A stretch of 64,000 nucleotides of DNA from Seison nebaliae (GCA_023231475.1 JALJEE010002047.1:1-64000), one strand, 5' to 3'. Shown: positions 48,777 to 62,397, counted from the first letter of the stretch. The notes: generated by a model from the letters alone, not told the origin. Program-made: numbers and translations.

Positions 48777-51080
48777 TTATTTTGGCTGTAATGGATTCAT
48801 GACTTGTAATGATGGTGGTGGTGCTGGTTGTGGTGGTGCTTGAATGATGGTTGGTGTCAGATGATGATATTGGAGAGCTGCTGCCGTTTGATCGTGACAT
48901 GGATTGAATGATAAAAGTTTTTGAGCGAGATATGCGTCGTTAATTGTCGATGGTTCATGACAAACGATATTTCTACCTGATTGTCGAATAACCGTTTGAG
49001 TCTGAGATAATGGTGGTGGTGGTTGATGTGTTGGTGGGAGGATAAATGATGGGCCGATAGTTGTTGATTTATTGTCATTCGGATGATTATCAATCAATGT
49101 GCTAGTGACAGTAGTGGAAGGAGGACAAGAAGAAGAAACGGTAGAATCAATGGAATTGTGATCATTGTGATCTTTTATCGATTCCGTTTGCGTAACGATT
49201 TGAGGAGAACGATATGAATTAAATTGATTAGGTATTGGAGTATTGAAATACATAGGCCGTTGTATTTGGATGACGTTGTTGGTGAGAGGATCCTGAATAA
49301 GTGAGAATGATTGATTAGGATGTAACATCTGATTCATAAGAGGCGATTGCCATGAAGCGACATTACCATAAATGGATGCATTAGGATGACAAATGTCAGA
49401 AACATAATTATTACCAATTCCATTCATATCGATGGGATGTTGATGTTGAATGGGATGTTGGAGATCATTTGACGCATTGGAATTATTCAAATTATTCGCA
49501 ATATTCGCTGTGTTGTTGTTAATGATGGAGAGATGATTAATTAAATTATTTTGAGAAGTTAAATTTAATTCTTGTAAATAATTGGAGAGTGTTGACGTGA
49601 TATGATATTGATCATGTCCATGATGATTAGAAGAGTTATTCGTTTGAGAATTATTCATTTGATTTGTATTTGATAAATGATGTTGATCAGAATTAATTTC
49701 ACCATCATCATTCTCATTATCTTCTTTCTCCGATTCATTACTCTCAAGAATCTTCAATGAATATCGATTGTTTGATGGATCTTGTAATCGATCATTATTC
49801 TTTTCTGAATAATAATCATCTTCTTTCTGATTCGAATTGGAAAGATCATTCTCCTCATTCTTCAATTGCTCATCATCCACTCCCTCCTCATTAATTGACG
49901 ATGAATTGAGTTGATTCGTATTATTTACTACGAAATGGAAACCGTCATTATCATCATCATCATCTTCCTCTTCCTCCTCCTCGTCATCCTCGTCTTGATA
50001 ATCTTCATATTCGTCATCATATTCTTGATATGGATCATAAGAATTCTGATCGTTCGTCATAAAACGATTAATATTCCCATATTGTCGATATGATACGTCA
50101 TCATTCTTCTCATATGTCTCACAATTTCCATTATTCTGATTATTATTCTCTAAATTATCTTCAATTTGCCTCTCATCTTTCACTCGTTTTAATTTCTCAT
50201 TTTCTCTTTTTACCATTTCTTCCTTCATCCAATTCACTTCATTCGACGATCCATTCAAATCACATTTCTCATCATCCATTTGACAATATTCTTCCGAATT
50301 CGTCATATAATATGGTTTCCCCGATTTATCTCGTCGAATCGGATCACTTCTTTTATCGTGCTCGAATCCATTCTTCAAATAATAACCATTATTGTTGTTG
50401 TTGTTGTTGTTGTTACGATTACGATTAATGAAGTTTTCCTTCTTTTGCGTATTAACATAATCAATTGTTCGATGATGATGATGATGATGATGAGGAGGAT
50501 GATGATGATTATTATTATTATTACGATTTCTATTTCGTTTATTATTATTATTATTATTATTATTATTTTTCGAATAAAATTTCTTTCGATAACGTCGATT
50601 ATTATTCGATGATTGTTTGAATGAATTGAATGATGATGTTGATGTGTTGATTGGTCGTCCTTGTTCAACTGAATCGATTTCGGGAATCTCCTCCAACTCA
50701 TCAGGAACTGATTCACGAATATTGAATCCATACTTTCGAATGATATCATCTTTCGTTTTCGGTTTTTGTTCTTCCGAATTATAGAAATCATGAGTCCATT
50801 TCTTTCCTCTGTTCTCTTTCTTATTGGAGGATGTAGATGAACAAGACGTCGGTCTTCCATCTTCTATCATTTCATTCTGTCCCATCGAACTCTCGGACGA
50901 TATCGAAGAACATCTCGAATCTTTCCTCACATCCTCATTCATTGTCTCCATTTCATTCTCTTCTTCTTCTCCCTCTCTCTTCTCGCTTAACATTTTCCGC
51001 ATAAAACGAGAATCGTGCTCAAAATAAGGACCGCGTGGAATACGCGGTGGAGTTCGTTTAATATTGCGTTGATGATTCAT
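48777..51080 (-). CDS. CASC3: Exon junction complex subunit CASC3 (Barentsz/MLN51)
   Basis: A single open frame of 767 aa. CASC3 is a peripheral core subunit of the exon junction complex that grips eIF4A3 and RNA, acting in mRNA localisation and nonsense-mediated decay. The two halves of the SELOR region are visible: PRGPYFEHDSR near residues 16-26, and KKWTHDFYNSEEQKPKTKDD followed by IIRKYGFNIRE near residues 92-124; in the human protein these read FFEHD and RWEHDKFREDEQAPKSRQEL. The two are separated by an acidic linker, as in the family. The rest is disordered: Asn runs, a His run near residue 200, an acidic run near 370, and a Pro/Gln/Asn-rich C-terminus. The start ATG at 51080 lies just before the SELOR. 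No introns are needed. Confidence 0.85.
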   Translation of the reverse strand: MNHQRNIKRTPPRIPRGPYFEHDSRFMRKMLSEKREGEEEENEMETMNEDVRKDSRCSSISSESSMGQNEMIEDGRPTSCSSTSSNKKENRGKKWTHDFYNSEEQKPKTKDDIIRKYGFNIRESVPDELEEIPEIDSVEQGRPINTSTSSFNSFKQSSNNNRRYRKKFYSKNNNNNNNNNKRNRNRNNNNNHHHPPHHHHHHHRTIDYVNTQKKENFINRNRNNNNNNNNNGYYLKNGFEHDKRSDPIRRDKSGKPYYMTNSEEYCQMDDEKCDLNGSSNEVNWMKEEMVKRENEKLKRVKDERQIEDNLENNNQNNGNCETYEKNDDVSYRQYGNINRFMTNDQNSYDPYQEYDDEYEDYQDEDDEEEEEEDDDDDNDGFHFVVNNTNQLNSSSINEEGVDDEQLKNEENDLSNSNQKEDDYYSEKNNDRLQDPSNNRYSLKILESNESEKEDNENDDGEINSDQHHLSNTNQMNNSQTNNSSNHHGHDQYHITSTLSNYLQELNLTSQNNLINHLSIINNNTANIANNLNNSNASNDLQHPIQHQHPIDMNGIGNNYVSDICHPNASIYGNVASWQSPLMNQMLHPNQSFSLIQDPLTNNVIQIQRPMYFNTPIPNQFNSYRSPQIVTQTESIKDHNDHNSIDSTVSSSCPPSTTVTSTLIDNHPNDNKSTTIGPSFILPPTHQPPPPLSQTQTVIRQSGRNIVCHEPSTINDAYLAQKLLSFNPCHDQTAAALQYHHLTPTIIQAPPQPAPPPSLQVMNPLQPK

Positions 51081-54000
51081 CTTCTTCCAAACAACACGTT
51101 CAATTTCATTTAGTAGAACATCAGATTAATTCAAACTATCTTTATGAGGAGAAACGTTTAAAATTATTTTTAGAAAATTTTTATTAAAAAAACATATTTG
51201 ATATTTTGAAGGATTTAATTATAATAAATTTTTCTCGTTCAACTCGATTTGAAGTGAGCAAATATTTTCAAAATTTTACTTTACAAAAAGAAATTTCTTA
51301 TTAAAATTTTTATTGTGAACAAAGGAAAGTTAAAGCGTTTCAACATCCTCCCCAACTAATAAGAAGTAAAAGAATGGGTTAAATGACGAGAATGATTATT
51401 GGTTGAGAATCGTCGCCAAAGAGAAATTAACAGATTTGAACATGTGTAACAGAAATTATATGTTGGTCATTTCTTATCGACTATTAATGGGAGATGATCC
51501 ACATATATGGATCGACAGATAACGAAATCGTCCAAAAATAATATTTTATACTAATTTTTATTTAATTTCTTCGGATTTATTTAAGCGGAAAATTCAAATT
51601 TTATCTGTTAACCAAAATCTTCTTTTTTTATCAAAGAACATTCGAATGACAATTCGCCCAAATCTTTACCTTCGAACACTGAGCTTGTGATTAGTGGAAA
51701 GAGAAAATTTCGAGTTTTATGAGAAGAAACTAATAAATAAATTTCTCTCTGGAAATGGTGAAAATGAAAAAGGAAGTTTTCTCTCTCGACCCGATTACGT
51801 TCTAATCGTTTTCATTTTCCTCCTCTTTTCTTCTTCTTCTTAATTATTTCCTCATATCCCAACCATCCGACTATCTCATTCATCCTTTCCATCTCTACCC
51901 AAAATTATAATGATGATGGTAATGAAGTTAAGAAACCATCGATGGAATTCTCATTATCAAATCTTCCATAAATATCTTAATCGTAACAAATCGTATTTCA
52001 TCCGTTCCCCATTTTTGATCATTTTTCAATTGGACGGTTTATGATAAAAAAGAAATTATTTTGAATTTTAAATTCAGTTCAGCTCTGAGTTTTTTTTAGT
52101 GATTGAGAGTTTTATTTCATTTTAAAATGTTAATGAAATTGTATTCAATATCAGAAAATTCCTGCTTACTATACGATGTCCAAACGATAATGATTAGAAA
52201 TAGTTTCTCACCGGTATTGATTTTAGAGGAGAATCACTCTCATTTTAATCGTTGTCACAATAACTTGTTTAACATATATTGATGACGTGATAATTGATAA
52301 ATAATTTAGATTAACTAGTCTAACATCAGATAAAGATGTAATTTTTCAGATTAGACATGTTCCTATATTGTCTGTTTATTGGGTGAGTGAAGAAGGGAAT
52401 GTGATGAATGAAACAGACTAAAACTATAAATATATAGTCTCTTTGTTCTCTAAAGGAATCTTCTATCATTCCACTCGATAATTACACGGTTAATGGAAGG
52501 ACGTCGAGACTTAATTAAATTCCTACGAATAAATTTCACTTATCAGAAATAGAAGTTCTGCATCTACTTGAAAAATTGCACCTGTAATTGGAGAATAACA
52601 TTGAAATATTTAAAGTTCACAATAATAATACGTAAACAAATTAAGAATTGGAGGAATAAATATTCGAATGATAATCACCATCGTTCTGATACGATTTGGT
52701 TCTCTTCCACACACCAAGTGGTGAGAGAAGTGGCGAGGGAGACGAATGAAGTAATCGAGAATATTCGATGAGGCCACTCTTCTTTCTGTCGCATGGGAGG
52801 GGGAGGACGGTGTTATTATGATAGACATGTGGTATTTTTATTTGGAGAGATGTAGAATGGAGAATGGCAAAGACTTCCATTCTCAAACAGACATTAGATG
52901 GACATCATTATGAACAACAATAATATTAAAGTGAATGAGTCAGCTAGTAATCGTCAGAAGAGATGAGAAACGTAATACTATGTACCTAGAGAGTTAGACG
53001 AGCAAACGAAGGAAAGAAAAACAGAAAGAGAGAGAGAGAGAGAGAGAGAGCGACCATTAATATTTGTGTTGAATGACAAATGTAGTGAGAGAGGAAGAGA
53101 GAGATGACACTGATCAGAAAAATAAAATTTTCCTATTTCTTTCTTTCCTTTTTTGATAAAAGGAAGAGTGAATGAATCAAGTGGATTTTTATTTATTTTA
53201 TTTTTTATTGATCGTTGAAGCGAGAAAAACATTAGAGATATTTCCAACGACACAAAGACATCACTTACCAATATACATAACCTCTAAAATTTGGAGTGTA
53301 AATTAACTTTCTACATTTCTCTTCCATTAGTCAATGTGCATGTATATGATTGAAATTGCAGTTATGATATGAATCAGCATCAATAATAAGAGATTATAGG
53401 AAATAAATTTCAGTATAATATTCTTATCAAACCATCGAAACTTTCATTTATATCTTCTTTATTATCTCTCATTATTATATTAGTCGCCGATTTCTCCCTA
53501 ATTCAGTGTTTTAAATAAAAGTCGAGTTTAGTCCATCTTCATCTCAACCACCCCTGAGTCTCCACTCCATTTCGAGTATGTGAACGAGACGTGTGGTCAA
53601 TCAGATAGCGCCTGCAGTCCATAGTCATTCGACAAGTTTTGTGGTTTCTCCTTACCACCGTTTATTCACACTTCGCCATAGAGACAAATAAACAAAATTA
53701 TTTTCTTTATTAATTCTTAATTGTTTGAACGCGAAAGAGAATTTATCGAAGTAGTGGCAAGTCGCAAATAAATCGGTATGTGGTAGTCGGAATCATACAT
53801 ATTAGTGAGCCTATTAATTGTCAAGAACATGAGAAAAGGAACAAGAGTTCGTCTCCTCGAACAAGAGGAGAGCGGGAAAAGATTAAGAATTGCCTATCAA
53901 ATGAAAATATCAGTTCATTTCATATCTAATCGTCTACTTTATTGTTGTGAGTGTATATGAGCCGCATCAGAACGTATGTACATGGCAAATGATTAAAGAG

Positions 54001-54937
54001 AGACGGCTCTCTTAACCCACCCGTGGGAGAGACGATTAATGAGAGAAACAAGAGAAATCGTATAAGAAAATTATAAAGAAGATTTCGGGTTTTTTTTTTT
54101 TAAAGAAAACTAATGACACGTTCACGACCACAATGTTCGTCATTCGTCGGGATTTGGGAGAATGATGTGAGAAAGAAGAACAATAGTTATAGATATTGAA
54201 TGGCGAATGCGAAATAATTGGGATTTTCACTCAAAACAATCTCCACAATAGAATTAGAAGTAATATGAAAATGTTTTAAGAATAGGAAATAAGGAATTAA
54301 TATGATGGATGGATGTATGGATGGGGGACGTGATAGAGAGTAAAAAACCATTTAAACTGATTATCTTTCTAAGAGATCAATCATATAAAATGATCAATAA
54401 AAAACTATGAAATATTTCCATTAATTTCATTTCACTATTTGAATTGAGACACGAATCTAATAAATGTTTCTTATGTTTGTCGATTCATTTGTTCCTCCCC
54501 TTTTTTTCTGGAGGGAGAGAGATAATAAATATTCAATTCTCATTTTATCGACTTGGAGTCATTGACAGTCTCAATGATTTATGTATTATCTCCAAATATC
54601 ATTTCTTCATGATTTATCTAATATGATGACTAAAATTATGAGTAATGAGAAGGATGGTAGATAAATATGATTTAATCAATAACAATTATTTCGATGGAAA
54701 TTTCTCCATCAAATCAATTTGATTGATCAAATTCATAAAATAGTTTGTATATCGCGTAAAAAGAAGGAGATATTTTCCCAATGAATTATCGATCTATCTA
54801 TCTTTCAATTGTTTGTTGATATTTTGTTGAAAAAATTTATTTTCATCAGATGAATGTTAATTGGTGAGAAGGAGATTGATTGATTGAACAGCATAATATA
54901 TAAATCGATGAATGATCACATGTAAATAGGAAGAATC
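51081..54937. other. Intergenic with a (GA)n microsatellite
   Basis: About 3.9 kb between the divergent CASC3 and Bicaudal-D genes, so it holds both promoters. A run of about 12 GA dinucleotides lies at 53027-53050. No open frame resembles a protein, and no structured RNA or mobile-element end was recognised. Confidence 0.5.
53027..53050. repeat. (GA)n dinucleotide repeat
   Basis: Twelve perfect AG units, flanked by further purine-rich sequence on both sides. Confidence 0.85.
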
Positions 54938-57900
54938 ATGAAAGATGAGACGAATTTAATTGACGGAGTGAAGTCGATTGGAATAACGGAAGTGAATGGA
55001 AATAAGAGCAATGAGATTCAGAACAATTCAATCTCGTCGTCTGACGATCAAATTGATGAGTTGGATGAGGCAGCAGCAGCAACATCAACTGCTATCATAT
55101 CACCAATCATTGAAGAGATGAATGAGACGGAATTGAGAAATGAAATAATTCGATTGAAAAATGAATTGATGAACAGCGTCTCGTTGACGGAGAAGGCGGG
55201 AAAACATGGTTTGGCGTTGATGGAACGATTAGATCTAGTCTCACAAGAGAACGAAGATCAACGTCGTCAAATTGAAAGTTATCGATCGGAGGGAGCTGAT
55301 TTACGTGCTGCCTTATCTAAATTATTACAATCAACAAGAGAAGAAACTCAACGAGCGTCACATACGGAAGATTATCTTATTCAGGAATCGGCAATAAAAG
55401 AGGAACATCTCTCCGCTCGTATTCGTCAATTGGAGAGTATAGAAAATGAGAATTTGAATGAATTAGTAATGTTGAGAGAGGAGAATGATCGTCTTCGAGA
55501 GAACAGTCAAAATTTATCGACATCATATCAATCGTTCGAAGAGGTCAGAAAGAAATTACGTCAAGACATTAAAGAATTCAAAAAAAGAGAAGAAGATCTT
55601 CAACATGACAACGCTGAATTAGAGATTGAGAATGTGGAATTACAAACACACATTTCAAAATTACAAAAACAATTGGTGGAATTAAGTTCGTTGCAATACG
55701 ATCAAGCGACTTATCAGCAACGTGAGAGAGATTATCAATTCCGTTTGAAGGAACAACAAGATTTGACGACGATAACTGAGAAACATTTGCAGGATGCACT
55801 CCAACAAGCGAGAGAGGCACGTGAAGCGAAGAATTTGGCAAAGAAGGAATTGGAACAATTGAAAAGGAAGAAACAAATCGCGTCGTTAACGAATCTGGTG
55901 CAACGGGAACAATTGTTTATTGATAAATCGGATGATGAGGAGAATAAATTAATTGAAAATGAAAAGAGGAAGACAGTGGAAGATGAGATGGATGAAGATG
56001 TTGAAGATGAAGATGAATTGATTGAAGTTCATAAGAAGACGAAAGAAGATGAAGAAGAAGGTCATGATGAAGTTCTAATAGAAAATGAATTAGATGAAGG
56101 AGATGGGATGAATAATTCGAATGTGATTCGAAAGGAATGTCGAATAGTTTCCTTATTTGATGAAGTGGAGGCGAATGCGACGAAATTATTAAATGAAAAT
56201 TTAAAATGTTCTCAAAAAGAACGTGATCAATTGATGGAATGCATTCGAGAAATGAACGAAAAGATTGTGATTGTGGGAGAGAAAACTCTTCCCTCACTCC
56301 TCTCCATCAAAGACGACGACGAAAAAAGTCAAAGAAATTTCCATCTTCATGACTCATCGAATAGTAATGCAGAATTACAATTGAGGAATTTCTCATCGAA
56401 TGTCGATGAATTGATTGGAATGATGAACGAATATTTGGGAAGACAATCTCATCAACTCTTTACCACTTATTATTACGCGATGAAACTACTTCAACCAACA
56501 TCCACTATCGTTAATGATGCGATGAAAACGTATCAACAAATTCTCCAAATGAAAAATGGAACGAAAATGAAATCGTTCAAACTACAATATGACATTACGG
56601 AGAAGAGATTGAATGAAGCGGATTTGAAGATAACGAACGTAAAGGAAGTGATGGGCCATTTCATTGAATTGCATCGACAAATTGAACATATTGAGAAGGA
56701 AATGAAGAAAGCAGAGAAGATGATAATTGATGACAGTTCCAACGAGAATAATAACGATGAAATCGAATCGGATAATCAGAAGATGTCGAAGAAATCTGAG
56801 AGTAATCTAGAGAATAAAAATGAGGATGATGATAAGATTAATGATGAGGAGAAGAATAAGAAGAATATTATGAATAATAATAATAATAATAATAATAATG
56901 AGAATAATAAAGAGATTGATGCATTGAGGAATCTATTGTCGGTGAAGAGAGATGAAATATCCACCTTACGAACATTATTGAAAGCGAATAAGAAGACGGC
57001 TGAAGTGGCGCTAGCAAACTTAAAGACAAAATATGAAAATGAGAAGATTGTTGTGACCGAGACTGTCCAACAAATGAGGAATGAATTGAAAATGTTGAAG
57101 GAAGATGCTGCCACTTTCTCGTCGTTACGTGCAATGTTTGCTGCAAGATGTGATGAGTATGTGACAGAAATTGAAGAATTACGTCGACGTTGTCTCTCTG
57201 CCGACGAGGAGAAGAAAACACTCAATGAATTGTTGACATTGTCAATTCGTCAGAAGTTGCAAGTAAAAGAACGACTCGAAGAATATGAAGTTAATCGTGT
57301 CGAACAACAACAACAACAACAACAACAACAGCAGCAGCAGCAGAAGCAACAACAACAACAACAACAGATACAACAACAACAACAACAACAGTTACAACAA
57401 CAAACAGTTCATAGGAAGAAGAAAGACGAATTGACAAAAACACACGAATCGATGAATGATAATGAAATAAAGACAAAGTTATAATTTAATTTAAATTAAA
57501 TATAACCCTTTTCTTCTAAAATTATTTTCCTATTTCTATAGACATTTCGCCTCAAATTCATTCCATGGATCATTACCAGTTACCCGATCTGTACATCATC
57601 ATTCTAATCATCATCAACATCAACCGTCACAACCACAATTGCAAACACACCATCAACAACAACAACAACAACAACCACACCATTTACAGCAAGCACAATT
57701 CCATTCGGACGTCAATTCACGATTTCCCCCAATGTCATCATTTGATGGTACGACGGACATGTATTCTCCGATGATGCCTTCTTCCCAATACGTCATGCCA
57801 CGAGGTGTCGGTATAGGAAACACTTCGCCCTTCATCGGATCAACGATGCACATGTATAGTTATTCATCGAATTATGATGATTCTTATCATCCTGTTTATC

Positions 57901-58492
57901 AGTCGAGACATTCCGTTCCTCACAACATGCAATCTACTTCCGCTTATTTTATGTTACCCGCTAACTTACAACCGCAACCACAACAACCCACAACAACGTC
58001 AACCGCAGTTTTTCTTAGTTAGTCGTCTCAGTTAGTTATAGTTTCGTAATTGTTCTCTTTTTTACTTTCAGATACTTCGGATGTGATGGGAAATGAATTA
58101 AGAAACGACGAACGAAATAATGACAATTCCGCCACTGGAAGTTTAATCGATCGTGCTCAAATGAAATGTGACCATTTTGTACGTGTTGTTATTTTTCTTG
58201 AACTCTCCAAAAAACTTACTATTTGTTTCTCGAATAATTTTAGAAGATTAAATCTCAATATGGAAATCGTCGATCGTTCCGCCATCAATTATCTTCTGAA
58301 GATAGACATACCAATTCGCCCACATTGCCTAACAATAAAGCGACTCTCGATACGACACAATCATCGCCACCATCAACTTTATCAACCAATGCTACATCTC
58401 ATTCCGTTACATCAACTATTCCTTTGACGCCGATGGATACGTCGACTTCCATCCACACATCCTCCACGTCCACCAGGAATACGAAAGACTAA
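54938..58492 (+). CDS. BICD: Bicaudal-D dynein adaptor
   Basis: Four exons (54938-57477, 57542-58017, 58072-58178, 58244-58492) encode 1,123 aa; introns are 64, 54 and 65 bp. BicD is a coiled-coil adaptor that activates dynein-dynactin and links it to Rab6 vesicles, RNPs or nuclear pores. The N-terminal coiled coil has the dynein-binding segment with [16 protein letters not shown] (human EYGLVVLEEK) and the family block [12 protein letters not shown], then [15 protein letters not shown]. The C-terminal cargo coiled coil is the best-preserved part: [47 protein letters not shown], at about residues 710-770. An acidic Asn-rich linker sits between. A Gln run (about 789-830) and a 280-residue Gln/His/Ser/Pro-rich tail follow, longer than in flies or mammals. 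The second intron's donor was chosen because only it keeps the frame. Confidence 0.9.
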
Positions 58493-58536
58493 CTTTCCTA
58501 TTTGTTATCATTTCAGCCACATTCAACATAAAATTT

Positions 58537-58542
58537 AATAAA
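58537..58542 (+). terminator. Poly(A) signal AATAAA of Bicaudal-D
   Basis: A canonical hexamer 45 bp after the Bicaudal-D stop codon. Confidence 0.6.
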
Positions 58543-60949
58543 TTATTAAACATTGTTACATCTCTTTCAAGTCTGCTCTCTTCCCCATCCATTCACTTTC
58601 AACCATCTAATTCGAGATTATTCATCAAACTTTCTACAATAGAACTTAGGCGTTTTCTTTATCTTTAAAAGAAATTCCTTTCGATTTCACTCCTCCAATT
58701 TGATAGTTATGAACAAGTCATTGATATGTAATATAGAAAACAATCAATGAAAATATAATAAATTTTTAAGATAATTATATGATAGAAAGTCGTTTGTATA
58801 TCAGAGATGGAATTAACATGTCGGATAAGTCAGCTAGCTAGAGATAATGAGAATTTTATGAGAATTGTTTTTGCATGAGAGAGAAATTAAGAGAATAAAG
58901 TGGAATAATATTATTAAAGAAATAATTTGACGATGATATTAAAAAGAACGAATGAGTCTGTTCGATGAGAAGATGAGAATGTGTATCATGTTGAATAACG
59001 TTCATAATAGGAATTCGGAGTCATGAATTCCCGAAGCAAACTTTCTGAGCACGTCATTATTAATTTAAGGAATGTCAAGGGGCTAATTGAATGAGCGGGG
59101 TGAAAGAAGAAGAAGAATATGATGATGATGATGATGATGATGAAGGAAAAGAAGAAAACATCGGCAACAACATATTTCATAACATGTCAAGTGAACAAAT
59201 GAAATGATACTCAGGTACCATGAGATGAGGCGGAGAAAAAAGAAAGAAATACATGAGACATTGAGAATACGATTCGTTCACTATCTTCTCTCCTTTCCCA
59301 TTTCCAAGATATTCGAATAATGAATGAATGAAATGATATTAATTAAAAATATTATTATTAACAATTTATTCATAATTTCTCAGGCAATGAATGATCATTC
59401 TGATGATAATTCCATCCGTTGGATCAATTGTCGTATAATTAATTTGGATTGAGATCGACGTGTTCCAGAGTGATATCTAATACTGAATTTCTTCAGCCGT
59501 TCGATTCTCCTCCCATCTCAAATAAGGAAATTTATGGAAATTTCAGTTGAAATCGATTCTCTTTGGAAGTCTCATAATTTAATTTAGGCGTTTTACGACA
59601 ATCATTCTCAATTATCAATTAACTTTTTCCACAAGATTCATTTGGAGAACTGGTGAAATTATAGGTCTTTCCGCCTTCCAAATATCGCCTAACAGAATTC
59701 ACATAAATTCTCTTATTTATTCTTCTTCTTCCATCCTCTTCCAATATTAGTCGTAATGTCCTATCTAATTCATTCTAGCAACATTTGAGGAAACATGAAG
59801 ATCTATTAATAAAATAAGGAATCCGATATAATGATGTTGATCATATAATTATGAATAAAAAGTTGATATACGAATAGAAACAATAATAATAAATTAGGAA
59901 ACAAGAGACAACTACACGTTGAATTGTTTGTGAATTTTGAAAGATGGAATTCGATTGAGAAATTCAAAAATATTTCATGTGTCATTGAAATATTTCAGAG
60001 CAGTTTCTAAAAATAGTTCTTTAATAAAAGTTTCAAATTTGTTATATGAAATGAAATAATGTTAATGGGAATTATATCATGATTTGGATGAGTGCCAACG
60101 AATAGTCGATCGATATTGGAATAATTAGAAGAGACATTTATTTCTCTAGGAGACAGTAGTGATGGTATGATGTTATATGTCTAGGAGCCTACATAAATTC
60201 ACCGTTCCAACAGTTCTCATTTTTGTTAATGTTTATTTTCATTTATTTCTAAACATTTTTGGTGATTTTTTGGTATTATATCTCCCATTTTTTATGCGAT
60301 TTGTTTAGCCATTGCATTATTTATGAGATGTTTGTTCGGAGATATCGTTATCTTATCCTTTTCGCTTTCCAATATTGTCAAGAGGTGCTTCTATCCGAAG
60401 AAGTAAAATTGAAAAGAGGTATCGAGCTACTGTGCACAATCGTCACATCTGATAATTATGAAAAGAAATAATAATAATTATTATTGATGATTCCTATTAA
60501 TTATTTCCATCATCATCCTTTTTCTTTATTGATGTTGTTGTTCTTTAATTTTTTGATGGTAATGTTGTTGTTGGTGATAAGGAGGAGGAGAATGAGAGAA
60601 TGAGAAACAAATTTAATTTATCATTATCATAATTGTTCTTGTTAATGTTGTATGTTATTAGCGTGTGCTCTTCCATCAATTCCATCATTTGGTACCGTTA
60701 TTTTCATTTTGTTTGTCTTCTTGTTGTTTTCAATTTCATTTTTCTTTGATCCATTCCATCCAATTCCGTCATCGATTGAACTCATTACTCAAATTAAAAT
60801 TTAATCACTTTCATTTTAATTAACTAATTAAAATCATTCTAACGATTTCTTCATCGTAAGATTTCTTTTGAATTATTTTAAATGTTTTCTAATTTGTCAT
60901 TAATGTATTAGGAAGTGTTCGAGAGAATCTATGAATTATCTTTTTCCAG
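58543..60949. other. Intergenic or intronic, with (GAT)n microsatellite
   Basis: About 2.4 kb with no recognised coding exon. Eight GAT units lie at 59119-59142. The right end carries TTTTTCCAG directly before the RIM-like reading frame, so part of this stretch may be an intron of that gene with its 5' exon upstream. Confidence 0.45.
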
Positions 60950-62397
60950 AATGAATCATTGCGAAAAAGAATGTTTCATCACTTAGCACGTTTGGTCAAT
61001 GGCGAACAGCAAGCACCAGTTTCCAATAATGGAAAGAAATCCTTCAATTTTCTTGCGAGAAATTCCACTGGCAAGAATTTAATCAATGATCAATCTCATG
61101 ATAATACTCAATCGGTTGATCTATCTCATTTACCGATACACGAGCGGGAGCATATTGCGAAAATCTTGCACCAGACCCGCGATACAGTTAATATCAATAT
61201 AATCAACAAGAATAATTCGACTGATTCAAAATCATTTCCATTCCGTTTCCCTCAACTCCTCTCCACTAATCCGTTACCAGTCGATCAAATCAAATACAAT
61301 CAAACGGAAACAATCACGATAAAACCGTCGTCTTCTTCACTTTCTTCATCCACATCATCATCATCCATTCCATCGGCATCTCTTTCATCTATATCCGTTA
61401 ATCGTTCCAGTAAATCGGGAAAAGTTTTAGAACCAATACCTGCACAAATCCCATCAACTCGTCAATCGACATCACCGTCAAAGCTCACCACCATCAAACC
61501 AACAACGAGATCATCTTGTAAGAATAGTAAAACTTTGAACAATGTCGCTGATTATGACGTGATTTCACTTCGCGATGACAACGAAACGTTGAACATTATC
61601 AAATTGAAGAAATATTTGGAGAACACGGAAGCGGATGATGTCGATAATAATGAAGTACAATCATTCATTTTAGCTGCACAACTCCAACATGAACAACAGT
61701 TACAACAATGGATGATGCAACATGTTCCCATTTCATCACCCACCAGTCTCATGCAACTACAACAACGACAGAAATATTTAGAAGAACAACAAAAACAAAA
61801 GAATTCTGAGGCATCGTTAAACGATTTCCAACAGAGATATGTACGTCGAATGGAACGAATCGAAATGACGAAAAAGAATCAATATTTCTACGAAGAGCCC
61901 AGTATCGACGAAAGTGATCTTCAACAGAATATGGAGAATGCATTGACCATCGACGATATTGATGATATCGATAACGATCATGAAGTTCAACAGTTGTTTA
62001 GTGAGCACAATCGTGATTCATTTTCAAAAATCCCTCATCACCATCATCAACATCATCATCACCATCATCGTCATCAGATGAATCGGCCCAACATATCGAC
62101 CACCTTAAACAATTCCACCATCTGTCCTAATCTTTATCGAACGACCAATACTATAAAAACTGATAATAATCGTTATGTTCATGATGAGTATAATCGAAAG
62201 TTTTCATTCTTCCCATCATTATCATATTTTATGAATTTTTTTCCAGTTCTTATTTACCGTCGAAAGTATTACCGATTCAATTAACGGAGAAACCTGCTCA
62301 AGTTCGTTCATTTACCATTTTAGAGATTTTCATCTCCTCTCAGTCTAGTAGTGGATATGGAAATAATGAAAATCGTCGAAGGAATGCGGTTCGTTGA
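60950..62397 (+). CDS. RIM-like presynaptic protein, N-terminal part (tentative)
   Basis: An open frame begins directly after an acceptor at 60949 (first in-frame ATG at 60971) and runs to about 62200. A phase-2 intron beginning GTTTTC and ending TTTTTTTCCAG leads to a second exon ending at 62397. The identity hint is VDLSHLPIHEREHIAKIL near residue 50, which resembles the PDLSHLTEEER helix that opens the Rab3-binding region of RIM active-zone scaffolds. The FYVE-like zinc finger, PDZ and C2 domains of RIM are not visible. The rest is Ser/Gln/Asn-rich, with a helix LAAQLQHEQQLQQWMMQ and a His run near residue 365. Both ends are uncertain: an upstream exon is likely, and coding-like sequence (SPSSSLVEALYRRTEGGTFV) lies just past the stop. 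Confidence 0.5.

Noticed and set aside
50280-50860. Frames rich in Ile or Met opposite or overlapping CASC3
   Set aside because: They arise from the Asn and His codon runs of CASC3 read in other frames.
56776-57476. Minus-strand frames rich in Ser, Leu and Val
   Set aside because: They are shadows of the Bicaudal-D cargo domain and its Gln tract.
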